Shown piece by piece: positions 1 to 7,709 of a stretch of 37,459 bases of DNA. Position numbers and translations under genes: made by a program. The DNA comes from Thioalkalivibrio sp. (GTDB lineage: Bacteria; Pseudomonadota; Gammaproteobacteria; Ectothiorhodospirales; Ectothiorhodospiraceae): positions 1 through 37,459 of the forward strand of contig PWRV01000248.1 in NCBI GenBank assembly GCA_003563455.1, read 5' to 3'. Numbering within the stretch: position 1 is the stretch's first letter; each line of letters starts with the position of its first letter. The notes under the pieces were generated by a model, which made no database searches, was not told where the DNA came from, and was given only the letters and a program-made list of their open reading frames with translations.

Positions 1-1019
1 AGCAGGGTCTCGTTGCGACTGTGCAGGCTCTTCAGGAACCAGCGTGCCTCCTGCAACTGGTTGCGCATGAAGGCGCTGTCGCGCGCATCACTGACCCGGC
101 GCACCATGCCGGCGTAGAGGCTGTTGATCCGGATGCGCGGGGCGATCTCCGGGTTCAGGTCCACCCGCCAGTCCTTCCGGTCCCGGCGCACGTAGACATC
201 CGGGGTCACGTATTCCGGTGCCTGGTCGCTGATCTGGCTGCCGGGCCGGGGATTCAGCGTGCGGATCAGCTCCATCGCACCGGCGAGCGTCGTCTCGTCG
301 AGCCCGAGCTCCCGCTGCAGGGCGCGGAAGTCGTGCCGCCCGAGACTCTCCATGCCGGAATCGATCACCCGCAGGGCGGTCTCGCGGAGCGGCGTCTCCT
401 CGGGCAGCACGCGCAGCTGCATCAGCAGGCACTCGCGGAGATCGCGGGCACCGACCCCGACCGGGTCGCACTGCTGGATCCAGTGCAGGACCGCCTCCAT
501 CTCGTCGAGCCCGACGGTGTCTTCGCCTCCCAGGATTTCCTGGAGGGTCTCGAGTTCGGTCTCGAGATAGCCGTCGGCGTTGATGCTGTCGATCAGTGCC
601 GCACCGATGCGGCGGTCCCGTTCGTTCAGCGGGCCGAGGTGCAGCTGCCACAGCAGGTGCTCGTGCAGCCCGCCCTCGCTGCCCGCCTGGTTCTCGAAGG
701 GATCGCGGTCATCGACCCCGGCGCCCTGCGAGCCCGCACCCGTCGAGTAGAACTCGTCACCCCAGTCCTCGGAAGCCGCCTCCGTCTCCGGGCCGTCGCC
801 GGCGGATTCCGTTTCCTGCTGGGCATCGGCCGTCTCGCCGGACGGTTCTTCCGCAGGTGTCTCCTCGGCGAGCTCGAGCATCGGATTGCTTTCGAGAGCC
901 TGCTGGACCTCCAGCTGCAGTTCGATCGTCGACAACTGCAGGAGCCGGATGGCCTGCTGCAGCTGCGGTGTCATGGTCAGGTGCTGACCCAGCTGCAGGT
1001 TGAGCGAAGACTTCAGCAT
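1..1019 (-). CDS. rpoN: RNA polymerase sigma-54 factor RpoN (5' part, cut by window edge)
   Basis: The alternative sigma factor that directs RNA polymerase to -24/-12 promoters and needs AAA+ activators. The minus strand gives about 339 codons starting at the ATG at 1019. The N-terminus (MLKSSLNLQLGQHLTMTPQL...) is the classic Gln/Leu-rich region I that contacts activators, and an acidic stretch rich in Glu, Asp and Pro follows as region II. The last readable residues (ARWFLKSLHSRNETLL) match the core-binding region III just before the DNA-binding part. The C-terminal helix-turn-helix and RpoN box lie outside the window; full-length family members are about 480 residues. The gene lies 149 bases downstream of lptB, as is typical in gammaproteobacteria. 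No strong ribosome binding site is visible before the start, but the N-terminus aligns well with the family. Confidence 0.95.
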   Translation of the reverse strand, partial: MLKSSLNLQLGQHLTMTPQLQQAIRLLQLSTIELQLEVQQALESNPMLELAEETPAEEPSGETADAQQETESAGDGPETEAASEDWGDEFYSTGAGSQGAGVDDRDPFENQAGSEGGLHEHLLWQLHLGPLNERDRRIGAALIDSINADGYLETELETLQEILGGEDTVGLDEMEAVLHWIQQCDPVGVGARDLRECLLMQLRVLPEETPLRETALRVIDSGMESLGRHDFRALQRELGLDETTLAGAMELIRTLNPRPGSQISDQAPEYVTPDVYVRRDRKDWRVDLNPEIAPRIRINSLYAGMVRRVSDARDSAFMRNQLQEARWFLKSLHSRNETL

Positions 1020-1168
1020 GCGGCGGATCTTGGCGCGGAATGGTTCTTCATGGCTTCATGTTACTGCCTGTGCCCGGTTTTTTGCAGCCTTTTGGTGCAT
1101 CGTGCCGGCAAGTGGCCGTACGGGGCGGTAGCGTCCACCGTCTCATGCCCTGGTGGCGGCCGCCGGAA

Positions 1169-1945
1169 TCAGAGGCGGAAGTGCTCGCCAAGGTACACCG
1201 TCCGCACGCGTGGGTCCGCGAGCAGCTCCGCCGGTGTGCCCTCGCTGAGCAGTCGCCCCTCGCTGAGAATGTAGGCCCGGTCACAGATGCTCAGCGTCTC
1301 GCGCACGTTGTGGTCCGAGATCAGCACCCCGATACCCCGCTGTTTCAGGTGAGCGATGACCTCCTGAATTTCGACAACCGAGAGCGGATCGACGCCGGCA
1401 AACGGCTCGTCGAGACAGATGAACTGCGGGTTGCCGGCCAGTGCGCGCGCGATTTCGGCACGCCGTCTTTCGCCACCGGACAGCGCGATTCCGGTGCTCT
1501 CGCGCACCGTGTCCAGCTGAAATTCCTCGATCAGCGCGTCGCCCGTCTCGCGGCGTCCGGTCGCATCGAGGTCCCGACGGAGCTCGAGCACGGCCTGCAG
1601 GTTCTGCCAGACTGTCAGACGCCGGAAGATCGACGCTTCCTGGGGCAGGTAGCCGACACCCAGTCGTGCGCGCAGGTGGACCGGCGCGCGCGTCAGGTCC
1701 CGGCCGCCGAGCGTGATGCGGCCTGCATCGGGTTGTATCAGTCCGACCAGGATATAGAAGCAGGTGGTTTTTCCGGCCCCGTTCGGGCCCAGCAGACCGA
1801 CCACCTCGCCGCGGGCGACATCGACATCGGCTCCGTCGAGCACCGTGCGCTTGCCGTAGCGCTTGGTGAGTCCGGTACCCGCGAGGCGGTCATCGGAGGG
1901 CGTGACCCGGGGGGCCGCGCCGCCGGAATCCGGGGCAGCCGTCAT
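1169..1945 (-). CDS. lptB: LPS export ABC transporter ATPase LptB
   Basis: Cytoplasmic ATPase of the LptB2FG complex, which extracts LPS from the inner membrane and pushes it along the LptC-LptA bridge. The 258-residue product has the Walker A motif GPNGAGKTT at about residues 53-61, a Q-loop (YLPQEASIF), the signature LSGGERRR, Walker B ICLDEPFAGVDP and the switch histidine in ISDHNVRET. All are close to the LptB family norm. The protein is about 17 residues longer than E. coli LptB, owing to a Pro/Ala/Ser-rich N-terminal extension; no later ATG is available. Its ATG overlaps the lptA stop by four bases (ATGA), so translation is probably coupled. LptF and LptG are not in this window. Confidence 0.97.
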   Translation of the reverse strand: MTAAPDSGGAAPRVTPSDDRLAGTGLTKRYGKRTVLDGADVDVARGEVVGLLGPNGAGKTTCFYILVGLIQPDAGRITLGGRDLTRAPVHLRARLGVGYLPQEASIFRRLTVWQNLQAVLELRRDLDATGRRETGDALIEEFQLDTVRESTGIALSGGERRRAEIARALAGNPQFICLDEPFAGVDPLSVVEIQEVIAHLKQRGIGVLISDHNVRETLSICDRAYILSEGRLLSEGTPAELLADPRVRTVYLGEHFRL

Positions 1946-2457
1946 TCAGATCCCGGCTGGATGGTGATCCGGACGCGCTCTTCCGGGGTGCCCTCGATGC
2001 GAATGATGTCCTGTGCGAGGTCGTACCGGATCCGCTCGCCCCGGGCATCCTCGGTGGCCGTCTGAACCCGCGCCTCCCGCCGCAGCAGCAGGATCTCGTC
2101 CTGGAGGTCGTACTCCATCTCGAGCGCGGTCGCGACGCGCGGCTGATTGTCCGGGTCGGGCGCCTCGGCACGAACCGGGTTGCCCTCGGCCTCCATTCGG
2201 GTCGGGCGTCGTTCGGGTGCGTGGATCACGATCCGGTCCGCCCAAAGCGTCATGTCGCCGCGTGTGACCACGACATCCCCGGTGTAGGTGCCGATCCCCC
2301 GCCGTTCGTCCATTTCGGCGGTGTCGGCGGTGATCTGCACCGGGAGCGCCGGCGTCTGGGCCGCCAGAACCAGGGGCAGGCAGGTCAGCGCGAGGCCGGA
2401 GACCAGGCCCCGGATCAATCCGGCAGTGATGCGTGGCGGCCGTGTGCGTTGTGTCAT
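1942..2457 (-). CDS. lptA: LPS transport periplasmic protein LptA
   Basis: Periplasmic bridge protein that carries LPS from LptC to the outer-membrane LptD. The 171-residue product has a signal peptide (residues about 1-32: basic start, hydrophobic GLVSGLALTCLPLVLA, cleavage near AAQ). An OstA/LptA domain of repeating beta strands follows, with the typical opening PVQITADTAEMDERRGIGTYTGDV and later TRMEAEGNPV. The start at 2457 was chosen because it overlaps the lptC stop as ATGA and places the signal peptide correctly; a longer open frame upstream is only read-through. It sits between lptC and lptB in the usual order. Confidence 0.95.
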   Translation of the reverse strand: MTQRTRPPRITAGLIRGLVSGLALTCLPLVLAAQTPALPVQITADTAEMDERRGIGTYTGDVVVTRGDMTLWADRIVIHAPERRPTRMEAEGNPVRAEAPDPDNQPRVATALEMEYDLQDEILLLRREARVQTATEDARGERIRYDLAQDIIRIEGTPEERVRITIQPGSE

Positions 2458-3056
2458 TGCGGATCTTCCCCTGTCTCCTCCGGAGCATAGACGGTCTCGA
2501 CCTCGTTCCGGAGTTCGATGATGTCTGCCTGTACATCGGCATGCATGCCGATGCCGGTCATGAACAGCCCGGGGCGTATCACGGTTGCCCGGGCGTCGGT
2601 CATCACCTCGCGGGGTCCGGTCAGGATGGTCACGTCCGCCGTTTCGATCTCGGTCCGCGGGTTCAGCGGCCCGGGCAACTGTAAGCCCTCGGTCAGCCCG
2701 ATCGTTTCCAGTCGCTCTTCGGCCGGGTAGTGTACCGCCGCCGGCGCGGTCCAGATCCAGTCGACGCGGCCCTCGGTCAGGAGTTCCAGCCTCGGTTCCT
2801 CCGCGTGCTGGACCCCGAGGGCGTGGAACTGCTGCATGCGTGCCCCGCGCAGCACATGCGTGATTTCGCCCTCGGCATCGGTGACGCGCAGCGTGAAACC
2901 GAGGATGTCGAACTCGGCGCCGGATTCCAGTGCCGTGAGCTGCGCCGGCAGCAGGGCCGCTGCGACCGCGACGATCAGGGCGGAGCGGCCCAGCCATCCG
3001 GGTGCCCTGGCTCCCGGGTCAGGCGGGCGGGCGCTGTCACGCGTCGAGATAGGCAT
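2454..3056 (-). CDS. lptC: LPS export system protein LptC
   Basis: Bitopic inner-membrane protein that receives LPS from LptB2FG and hands it to LptA. The 200-residue product has a hydrophobic segment at about residues 22-42 (GRSALIVAVAAALLPAQLTAL), then a periplasmic domain with the family features FDILGFTLRVTDAEG and ending in MTGIGMHADVQADIIELRNEV. The ATG at 3056 gives a length close to the family norm (about 190) and overlaps the end of kdsC by 20 bases. The stop overlaps lptA as ATGA. Sequence identity in this family is usually low, so the call rests on the membrane topology, the conserved C-terminal pattern and the position between kdsC and lptA. Confidence 0.92.
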   Translation of the reverse strand: MPISTRDSARPPDPGARAPGWLGRSALIVAVAAALLPAQLTALESGAEFDILGFTLRVTDAEGEITHVLRGARMQQFHALGVQHAEEPRLELLTEGRVDWIWTAPAAVHYPAEERLETIGLTEGLQLPGPLNPRTEIETADVTILTGPREVMTDARATVIRPGLFMTGIGMHADVQADIIELRNEVETVYAPEETGEDPQ

Positions 3057-3576
3057 GAAGGATGGCCTCCAGGCGGCCCTGCGCCGCAAGCAGGGTTTCG
3101 CAGACCTCGCGGACGGCACCGCGCCCGCCCCGCTCACGGGTGTGCCAGTCGGCATGTTCCAGTACCAGCGGATGCGCGTCGGCCACCGCGATACCCAGGC
3201 CGACACGGCGCATCGCCGGCAGATCGACGACGTCGTCCCCGACAAAGGCGCTCTGTTCCGGGGCGAAGCCGGTCTGCGCGAGGAGTTCCGCGAGCGCCTC
3301 CCCCTTGTCCCGGCGCCCCTGCAGCAGATGCCGCACCCCGAGATCGCGCATGCGGTGCAGGACCACCTCGGAGTTGCGGCCCGTGAGCACAGCCAGTTCC
3401 AGCCCCCCCTGCTGGGCCATGCGCATGCCATGGCCGTCGCGGCTGTGGAAAGCCTTGTACTGTTCTCCGCCGTCTCCGAGGAACAGGCTGCCATCGGTCA
3501 GTACGCCGTCCACGTCGAGGATCAGCAGACGGACCTCGCGTTGCCGTTGCAGCAGTGTTCCCGGTTCCAGCGGCAT
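3037..3576 (-). CDS. kdsC: 3-deoxy-D-manno-octulosonate 8-phosphate phosphatase KdsC
   Basis: HAD-family phosphatase that releases Kdo from Kdo 8-phosphate in the cytoplasm, one step before CMP-Kdo synthesis for the LPS inner core. The 179-residue product carries HAD motif I, DVDGVLTDG (about residues 21-29), followed by GGEQYKAFHSRDGHGM, typical of KdsC. Motif II is LTGRNS, motif III lies around DKGEAL, and motif IV is GDDVVDLPAM. Length fits the tetrameric C0-type family with no cap domain. Its ATG overlaps the kdsD stop by one base (TGATG) and its end overlaps lptC, so the LPS genes read as one coupled unit. Confidence 0.96.
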   Translation of the reverse strand: MPLEPGTLLQRQREVRLLILDVDGVLTDGSLFLGDGGEQYKAFHSRDGHGMRMAQQGGLELAVLTGRNSEVVLHRMRDLGVRHLLQGRRDKGEALAELLAQTGFAPEQSAFVGDDVVDLPAMRRVGLGIAVADAHPLVLEHADWHTRERGGRGAVREVCETLLAAQGRLEAILHAYLDA

Positions 3577-4568
3577 CAGGCCACCCCGGCGCGAAGCAGG
3601 TCGTGCATGTTCAGTGCGCCGACGAGGCGGAAGTCGCCGTCCACCACCGGCAGCGCGTTGATGCGGCGGCTCTCCATCAATTCCAGGGCCTCCACCGCGA
3701 GCCAGTCCGGCCGCGCGGTGAAGCCGTCCCGGGTCATCGCCTCGCCGATGGTCAGGCGGTGCAGGTCGAGGCCGCGGTCGAGCGTGCGCCGCAGGTCGCC
3801 ATCAGTGAAGACGCCCTCGACCCCGCCCGAGTCGTCGCAAACGACCACCATGCCCAGTCCCTTGCGCGAGATCTCGAGCAGCGCATCGCGGAGCAGGGCG
3901 TCGGCACGGATGCAGGGCATCGCGTCCCCGGTGCGCATGATGTCCCCGACATGAATCAGCAGGCGGCGCCCCAGCCGTCCGCCCGGGTGCGAACGCGCGA
4001 AATCGTTCGCGGTGAATCCCCGAGCGTCGAGCACAGCGACGGCCAGCGCATCACCCATCACCAGCGCCGCCGTGGTGCTCGAGGTGGGGGCCAGGCCGAG
4101 CGGACAGGCTTCCCGGGCGACGCTGACGTCCAGATGGACCGTGGCCTCGAGGGCCAGACGCGAGTCCGGGTTGCCGGTCAGCGCGATCAGCGGTACACCG
4201 AGGCGGCGGATGATCGGGAGGATGGTCAGCAGTTCGTCCGTCTCGCCGGAGTTGGATAGCGCGATCACCGTGTCGTCGCGGGTGATCATCCCGAGGTCGC
4301 CGTGGCTCGCCTCACCGGGATGCACGAAGAACGCCGGCGTGCCCGTCGACGCCAGCGTCGCCGCGAATTTCCCGCCGACGTGCCCGGACTTGCCCATGCC
4401 GGTGACGACCACACGGCCGCTGCAGTCAAGGATGTGTTCGCAGGCGCGGAAGAATCGGTCGTCGATCCGGTCCGCGAGCGCACCCACCGCGGCCGCTTCG
4501 GTCGCGATCACTGCCAGCGCGAGATTGCGGGTGTTGTCGGGGTCGAGGGTTGTGCGGGGAACGTCCAT
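3576..4568 (-). CDS. kdsD: D-arabinose 5-phosphate isomerase KdsD
   Basis: Interconverts ribulose 5-phosphate and arabinose 5-phosphate, the first step toward Kdo. The 330-residue product contains an SIS sugar-isomerase domain (about residues 35-175) with GMGKSGHVGGKFAATLASTG and the phosphate-binding SNSGETDE. The conserved RSHPGGRLGRRL linker comes next, then two CBS domains (about 205-325; for example VFTDGDLRR and INALPVVDGDF). The start at 4568 (MDVPRTTLDP) gives the usual family length; the open frame runs further upstream but has no homologous content. It is the first gene of the minus-strand LPS group, transcribed away from the small gene at 4706 across 137 bases. The Na/Ca exchanger gene yrbG, which sits next to kdsD in E. 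coli, is absent here. Confidence 0.96.
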   Translation of the reverse strand: MDVPRTTLDPDNTRNLALAVIATEAAAVGALADRIDDRFFRACEHILDCSGRVVVTGMGKSGHVGGKFAATLASTGTPAFFVHPGEASHGDLGMITRDDTVIALSNSGETDELLTILPIIRRLGVPLIALTGNPDSRLALEATVHLDVSVAREACPLGLAPTSSTTAALVMGDALAVAVLDARGFTANDFARSHPGGRLGRRLLIHVGDIMRTGDAMPCIRADALLRDALLEISRKGLGMVVVCDDSGGVEGVFTDGDLRRTLDRGLDLHRLTIGEAMTRDGFTARPDWLAVEALELMESRRINALPVVDGDFRLVGALNMHDLLRAGVA

Positions 4569-4705
4569 CAGGCGGTGTCCGGGCCGGTGATTGGCAGATA
4601 ATCCCGTATCGGCAGCCCGTTTTCCAGCGACCCGGCCGCCGCAGGCTTTCCGCCGCCGGCTCGAATCGCTAGCATCCGTCGAAGGCAACGCAGGGAGACC
4701 CCGTG

Positions 4706-5299
4706 ATGGCAGCGAAAGCGGACCGTGGAGGATTGCGGGTGGCCGCAGTCGCTGACGGGGACAGCCCCGAATGGCGGTCCTTTTACCCCCAGGACCTGCC
4801 CGACGACTGGATGCTCGCGTATTACGCCCACTTCTGGCCCGAGCTTTTGTCCCCGGCCGCCGACTGGTCGCGCTGGGCTGACGATGATCAGTCCCTGGAC
4901 GAGGTGCCGGCGGAGCTGCGTCTGTATCTGGAGGTTCCGGCTGGCGCCGCCGCCGACTGTTCGCGTCTTGCCGATCGCCTCGGGGCACGCCTCGGCGGCT
5001 TCCTGTTCCCGGATCCGGAGGTCGAAACCCCACGGGAACTGGAACCGGCGCAGGTCTTTCGGCGCGCGGACGACCCGGTCGTCGCCGGGGTGCGCTCCGC
5101 GCGGGCCTGGACCAACGGGCGTGAGACGGTGCTGGTGCTGGAACCCGAGAGCGGACTCGATGTGCGGCAGTGGCGGGCCCTGCTCGAGTCGCTCCACAAA
5201 GCCGCGACCTCCGGTCAGGACACCCTGGCTTTTCTGCGCAGCGGTCCGCGGGAACTCGAGCAGGCGCAGACGATTATTCGGCTCGGTGGTCTGACGTGA
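4706..5299 (+). CDS. Uncharacterised protein with DUF72-like N-terminus
   Basis: I do not recognise a characterised function. The product is 197 residues, soluble, acidic and rich in Trp near the N-terminus, with no signal peptide or membrane segment. The stretch SFYPQDLPDDWMLAYYAHFW resembles the opening of DUF72 (YecE-like TIM-barrel) proteins, where a short FYP..LP..x..YYA pattern occurs, but the protein is shorter than usual DUF72 members (about 240-290) and the rest does not obviously match. An ATG start at 4706 is preferred over the in-frame GTG at 4703 because AGGGAGA lies seven bases upstream of the ATG. It stands alone between divergent kdsD and mlaF. Coding use looks like its neighbours. 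That it is a real gene is fairly sure; the family link is tentative. Confidence 0.7.
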   Translation: MAAKADRGGLRVAAVADGDSPEWRSFYPQDLPDDWMLAYYAHFWPELLSPAADWSRWADDDQSLDEVPAELRLYLEVPAGAAADCSRLADRLGARLGGFLFPDPEVETPRELEPAQVFRRADDPVVAGVRSARAWTNGRETVLVLEPESGLDVRQWRALLESLHKAATSGQDTLAFLRSGPRELEQAQTIIRLGGLT

Positions 5300-5305
5300 A
5301 AATAT

Positions 5306-5384
5306 AGCCACGAATGGACACGGATGAACCCGGCTGTTTATTGAATGAGGCCCTATCCGTGTTGATCCGTGGGTATCCGTGGCT
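5306..5384. repeat. Imperfect inverted repeat built from ATCCGTG units
   Basis: Two 24-base arms, 5306-5329 and 5361-5384, match as an inverted repeat at 19 of 24 positions. The right part contains three copies of ATCCGTG (5355, 5365 and 5375) and the left arm holds the complementary CACGGAT. The element starts six bases after the stop of the preceding gene. Short dispersed elements with this wording (CCACGGAT, ACACGGAT) occur between genes in other bacterial genomes as far as I remember, but I cannot check copy number here; only one copy is seen in the window. Confidence 0.6.
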
Positions 5385-5562
5385 GAACTTGTCGTCCTTC
5401 GGGGTGGCCCGGAGCCATGCGAGTCAGGCGGGAAAAGCGCTTGAGAAGGCCGCCCGCTTCGACCGGGTAGTCCTCCCGGAGGCAGGTGGGCGGGCTCCAG
5501 GTTGACGGCGGCCCGGGCCGCTCGCAGACTTAGCGGCTGGATTTTCGGGGAGCGTTAGCAAG
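5385..5562 (+). other. mlaF upstream region
   Basis: No gene is supported here. The stretch is GC-rich and holds a perfect 14-base palindrome (GCGGCCCGGGCCGC, 5508-5521) directly after a TTGACG hexamer at 5502. No convincing -10 box follows at 16-18 bases, so a promoter for the mla operon is likely somewhere here but cannot be placed. GGGGAG at 5547-5552 may serve as the mlaF ribosome binding site. Confidence 0.3.
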
Positions 5563-6396
5563 GTGAACGACGATCGGGTTGCCGATACGCCGCACGTCGT
5601 CGTCGAGGACCTCGTGTTCCGGCGCGGCCGCAAGGTGGTCTTCGACGGTCTGTCGCTGACGGTGCCGCGCGGGCGTGTGACCACCGTGATGGGTCCCAGC
5701 GGTACCGGCAAGACAACGTTGCTCCGGCTGATCGGAGGGCAGCTGCGTCCGGACAGCGGCCGCATCTGGGTGGACGGCGAAGAAGTGGCGCGCCTGTCGA
5801 CCCGACGGCTGTATGCGCTGCGCAAACGCATGGGCATGCTGTTTCAGACCGGCGCGCTGCTGACCGACATGAACGTCTTCGAGAACGTCGCTTTCCCGCT
5901 GCGCGAGCACACCGATCTGCCGGAGGAACTGATCCGCAACCTGGTGCTGATGAAGCTCGAGGCGGTGGGGCTGCGCGCGGCGCGTGACCTGAGCCCCGCC
6001 GAACTCTCGGGAGGCATGGCGCGGCGGGTCGCGCTGGCCCGGGCCATCGCGCTGGACCCCGACATGATCCTCTACGACGAACCCTTTGCCGGTCTGGACC
6101 CGATCACGATGGGCCAGATCGTCACCCTGATTCAGCGCACCAACAGCACCCTGGGTCTGACCAGCGTGCTGGTGACCCATGACGTGGTCGAGGCGCTGGA
6201 CATCTCGTATCACGTCGTGCTGATCGCCGAGGGACGCGTGATGGACGCCGGCACGGTGGAGCAGGTACGCGCGGGGGCCTCGGAGTGGAGCAAACAGTTC
6301 CTCGAAGGCCGCCCGGACGGACCGGTGCCCTTTCACTATCCGGGCGACAGCTACCGCGACGATCTGATGCGCGACCGCGAGTCCGGAAATGGCTGA
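5563..6396 (+). CDS. mlaF: Phospholipid ABC transporter ATP-binding protein MlaF
   Basis: ATPase of the MlaFEDB complex at the inner membrane, which moves phospholipids between outer and inner membranes to keep outer-leaflet asymmetry. The 277-residue product has Walker A GPSGTGKTT (about residues 45-53), Q-loop MLFQTGALLTDMNVFENV (the LFQxGALF-type Q-loop is typical of MCE-system ATPases), signature LSGGMARRVALARA, Walker B ILYDEPFAGLDP and switch VTHDVVEALDI. The tail after residue 240 includes WSKQFLEGRPDGPVPFHYP, the C-terminal extension used to bind the partner subunit. The start is GTG at 5563 with GGGGAG ten bases upstream. It overlaps mlaE by eight bases. Confidence 0.96.
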   Translation: MNDDRVADTPHVVVEDLVFRRGRKVVFDGLSLTVPRGRVTTVMGPSGTGKTTLLRLIGGQLRPDSGRIWVDGEEVARLSTRRLYALRKRMGMLFQTGALLTDMNVFENVAFPLREHTDLPEELIRNLVLMKLEAVGLRAARDLSPAELSGGMARRVALARAIALDPDMILYDEPFAGLDPITMGQIVTLIQRTNSTLGLTSVLVTHDVVEALDISYHVVLIAEGRVMDAGTVEQVRAGASEWSKQFLEGRPDGPVPFHYPGDSYRDDLMRDRESGNG

Positions 6397-7165
6397 CTTC
6401 CTCGCGCGTCTGGGGCGTTCCGGACTGCACTGGCTTGCCTTGCTGGGCCGCGCGTCGATCTTCCTGTTCCGGGTCCTGAGTGCGCAGGATGCCGTGGTGC
6501 GCAGGTTTCGGCTGACGCTGATCGAGATCTACTCCGTCGGTGTGCGTTCGCTGCTGATCATCGTGGTCTCGGGCCTCTTCGTCGGTATGGTGCTCGGGTA
6601 TCAGGGCTACATCACGCTGGTCAATTTCGGCGCGACCGAGGCCCTCGGCGGTGCCGTCGCCCTGTCACTCGTGCGTGAACTGGGTCCGGTCGTCACCGCG
6701 CTTCTGTTCGCGGGCCGGGCGGGTTCCGCGCTGACCGCCGAGATCGGCCTGATGAAGACCACCGAGCAGCTCTCGGCGATGGAGATGATGGCGGTGGACC
6801 CCTACCGCCGGGTGTTCGCGCCGCGCTTCTTTGCCGGGTTCCTTTCGCTGCCATTGCTGGCGGCGATGTTCAGCGCGGTGGGCGTGATGGGTGGCTATAT
6901 CGTCGGGGTCGGATTGCTCGGTGTCGACGCCGGATCCTACTTTTCGCAGATGCAGGCGGTGACGGACTGGCGCGAGGACGTGCTCTCCGGCGTTATCAAG
7001 AGCATCGTGTTCGGCTTCGTGGTCACCTGGATCGCGATCTTTCAGGGCTTCGACGCCGAGCCGACCTCCGAGGGGATCTCTCGGGCCACCACACAGACGG
7101 TGGTGATCTCGGCGCTGGCGGTGCTCGGACTTGACTTCGTCCTGACCGGACTGATGTTCACCTGA
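6389..7165 (+). CDS. mlaE: Phospholipid ABC transporter permease MlaE
   Basis: Permease subunit of MlaFEDB, found as a dimer in the inner membrane. The 258-residue product has the MlaE/permease family pattern: an interfacial first helix, then FRLTLIEIYSVGVRSLLIIVVSGLFVGMVLGYQGY, the conserved region LVRELGPVVTALLFAGRAGSALTAEIGLMK, and EQLSAMEMMAVDPYRRVFAPR (coupling to the ATPase). The last two hydrophobic helices end in LAVLGLDFVLTGLMF. Length equals the family norm (260 in E. coli). The ATG at 6389 lies inside the end of mlaF, so the two are translationally linked. Confidence 0.97.
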   Translation: MADFLARLGRSGLHWLALLGRASIFLFRVLSAQDAVVRRFRLTLIEIYSVGVRSLLIIVVSGLFVGMVLGYQGYITLVNFGATEALGGAVALSLVRELGPVVTALLFAGRAGSALTAEIGLMKTTEQLSAMEMMAVDPYRRVFAPRFFAGFLSLPLLAAMFSAVGVMGGYIVGVGLLGVDAGSYFSQMQAVTDWREDVLSGVIKSIVFGFVVTWIAIFQGFDAEPTSEGISRATTQTVVISALAVLGLDFVLTGLMFT

Positions 7166-7205
7166 CCGGTCGCCGCGACGCGGCCATGTCATCGGAGGAA
7201 ACGCA

Positions 7206-7664
7206 ATGAAGCTGCGCTATCTGGAAATGTCGGTGGGCCTGTTCGTGCTGCTGGGCATCGCGGCGCTGTTCTACCTGGCAATCCAGGTCAGCAACATCGT
7301 CGAGTACCGGGATGGTGATACCTACGAGGTGATCGCCTACTTCGATCACATCGGCGGCCTGAAGGTGCGCGCCCCGGTCACGGTGTCGGGCGTTCGCATC
7401 GGCCGCGTGTCCGACATCGCCTATGATCCGGAGCGCTTTCAGGCCCGGGTGGTCCTGGCGATCCGGTCCGGGCAGGATCATCTCCCCGCAGACTCCCAGG
7501 CCAGCATCTTTACCGCCGGCCTGCTCGGCGAGCAGTACGTCGGGCTGGAGCCCGGCGGGGACTTCGAGGTGCTGAGTGACGGTGACGAGATCCTTCTCAC
7601 GCAATCGGCACTGGTGCTGGAGAACATGATCGGCCGGGTGCTCACCAACTTCTCGAGTGATTGA
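7206..7664 (+). CDS. mlaD: Phospholipid-binding MCE protein MlaD
   Basis: Hexameric ring protein anchored in the inner membrane; its MCE domains form the periplasmic lipid channel above MlaE. The 152-residue product has one N-terminal membrane helix (about residues 8-28, VGLFVLLGIAALFYLAIQVSNI) and one MCE domain (about 38-118) with FDHIGGLKVRAPVTVSGVRIGRV and GLLGEQYVGLEPGG, both family hallmarks. A short C-terminal tail contains a hydrophobic LTQSALVLENMIGRVL helix, the part that lines the pore in E. coli MlaD. It is shorter than the E. coli protein (183) because the tail is short. GGAGGA at 7194-7199 precedes the ATG. Confidence 0.96.
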   Translation: MKLRYLEMSVGLFVLLGIAALFYLAIQVSNIVEYRDGDTYEVIAYFDHIGGLKVRAPVTVSGVRIGRVSDIAYDPERFQARVVLAIRSGQDHLPADSQASIFTAGLLGEQYVGLEPGGDFEVLSDGDEILLTQSALVLENMIGRVLTNFSSD

Positions 7665-7709
7665 ACGGTCCGGAGCGAACCGCGGTCGTATGCGGACAAC
7701 GGAGGCTGA

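Noticed and set aside
5508..5521. Perfect 14-base palindrome GCGGCCCGGGCCGC, and a similar one at 11980-11993
   Set aside because: The two are not the same sequence, have no T-tract, and short GC palindromes are expected by chance at this base composition; noted only in the region entries.
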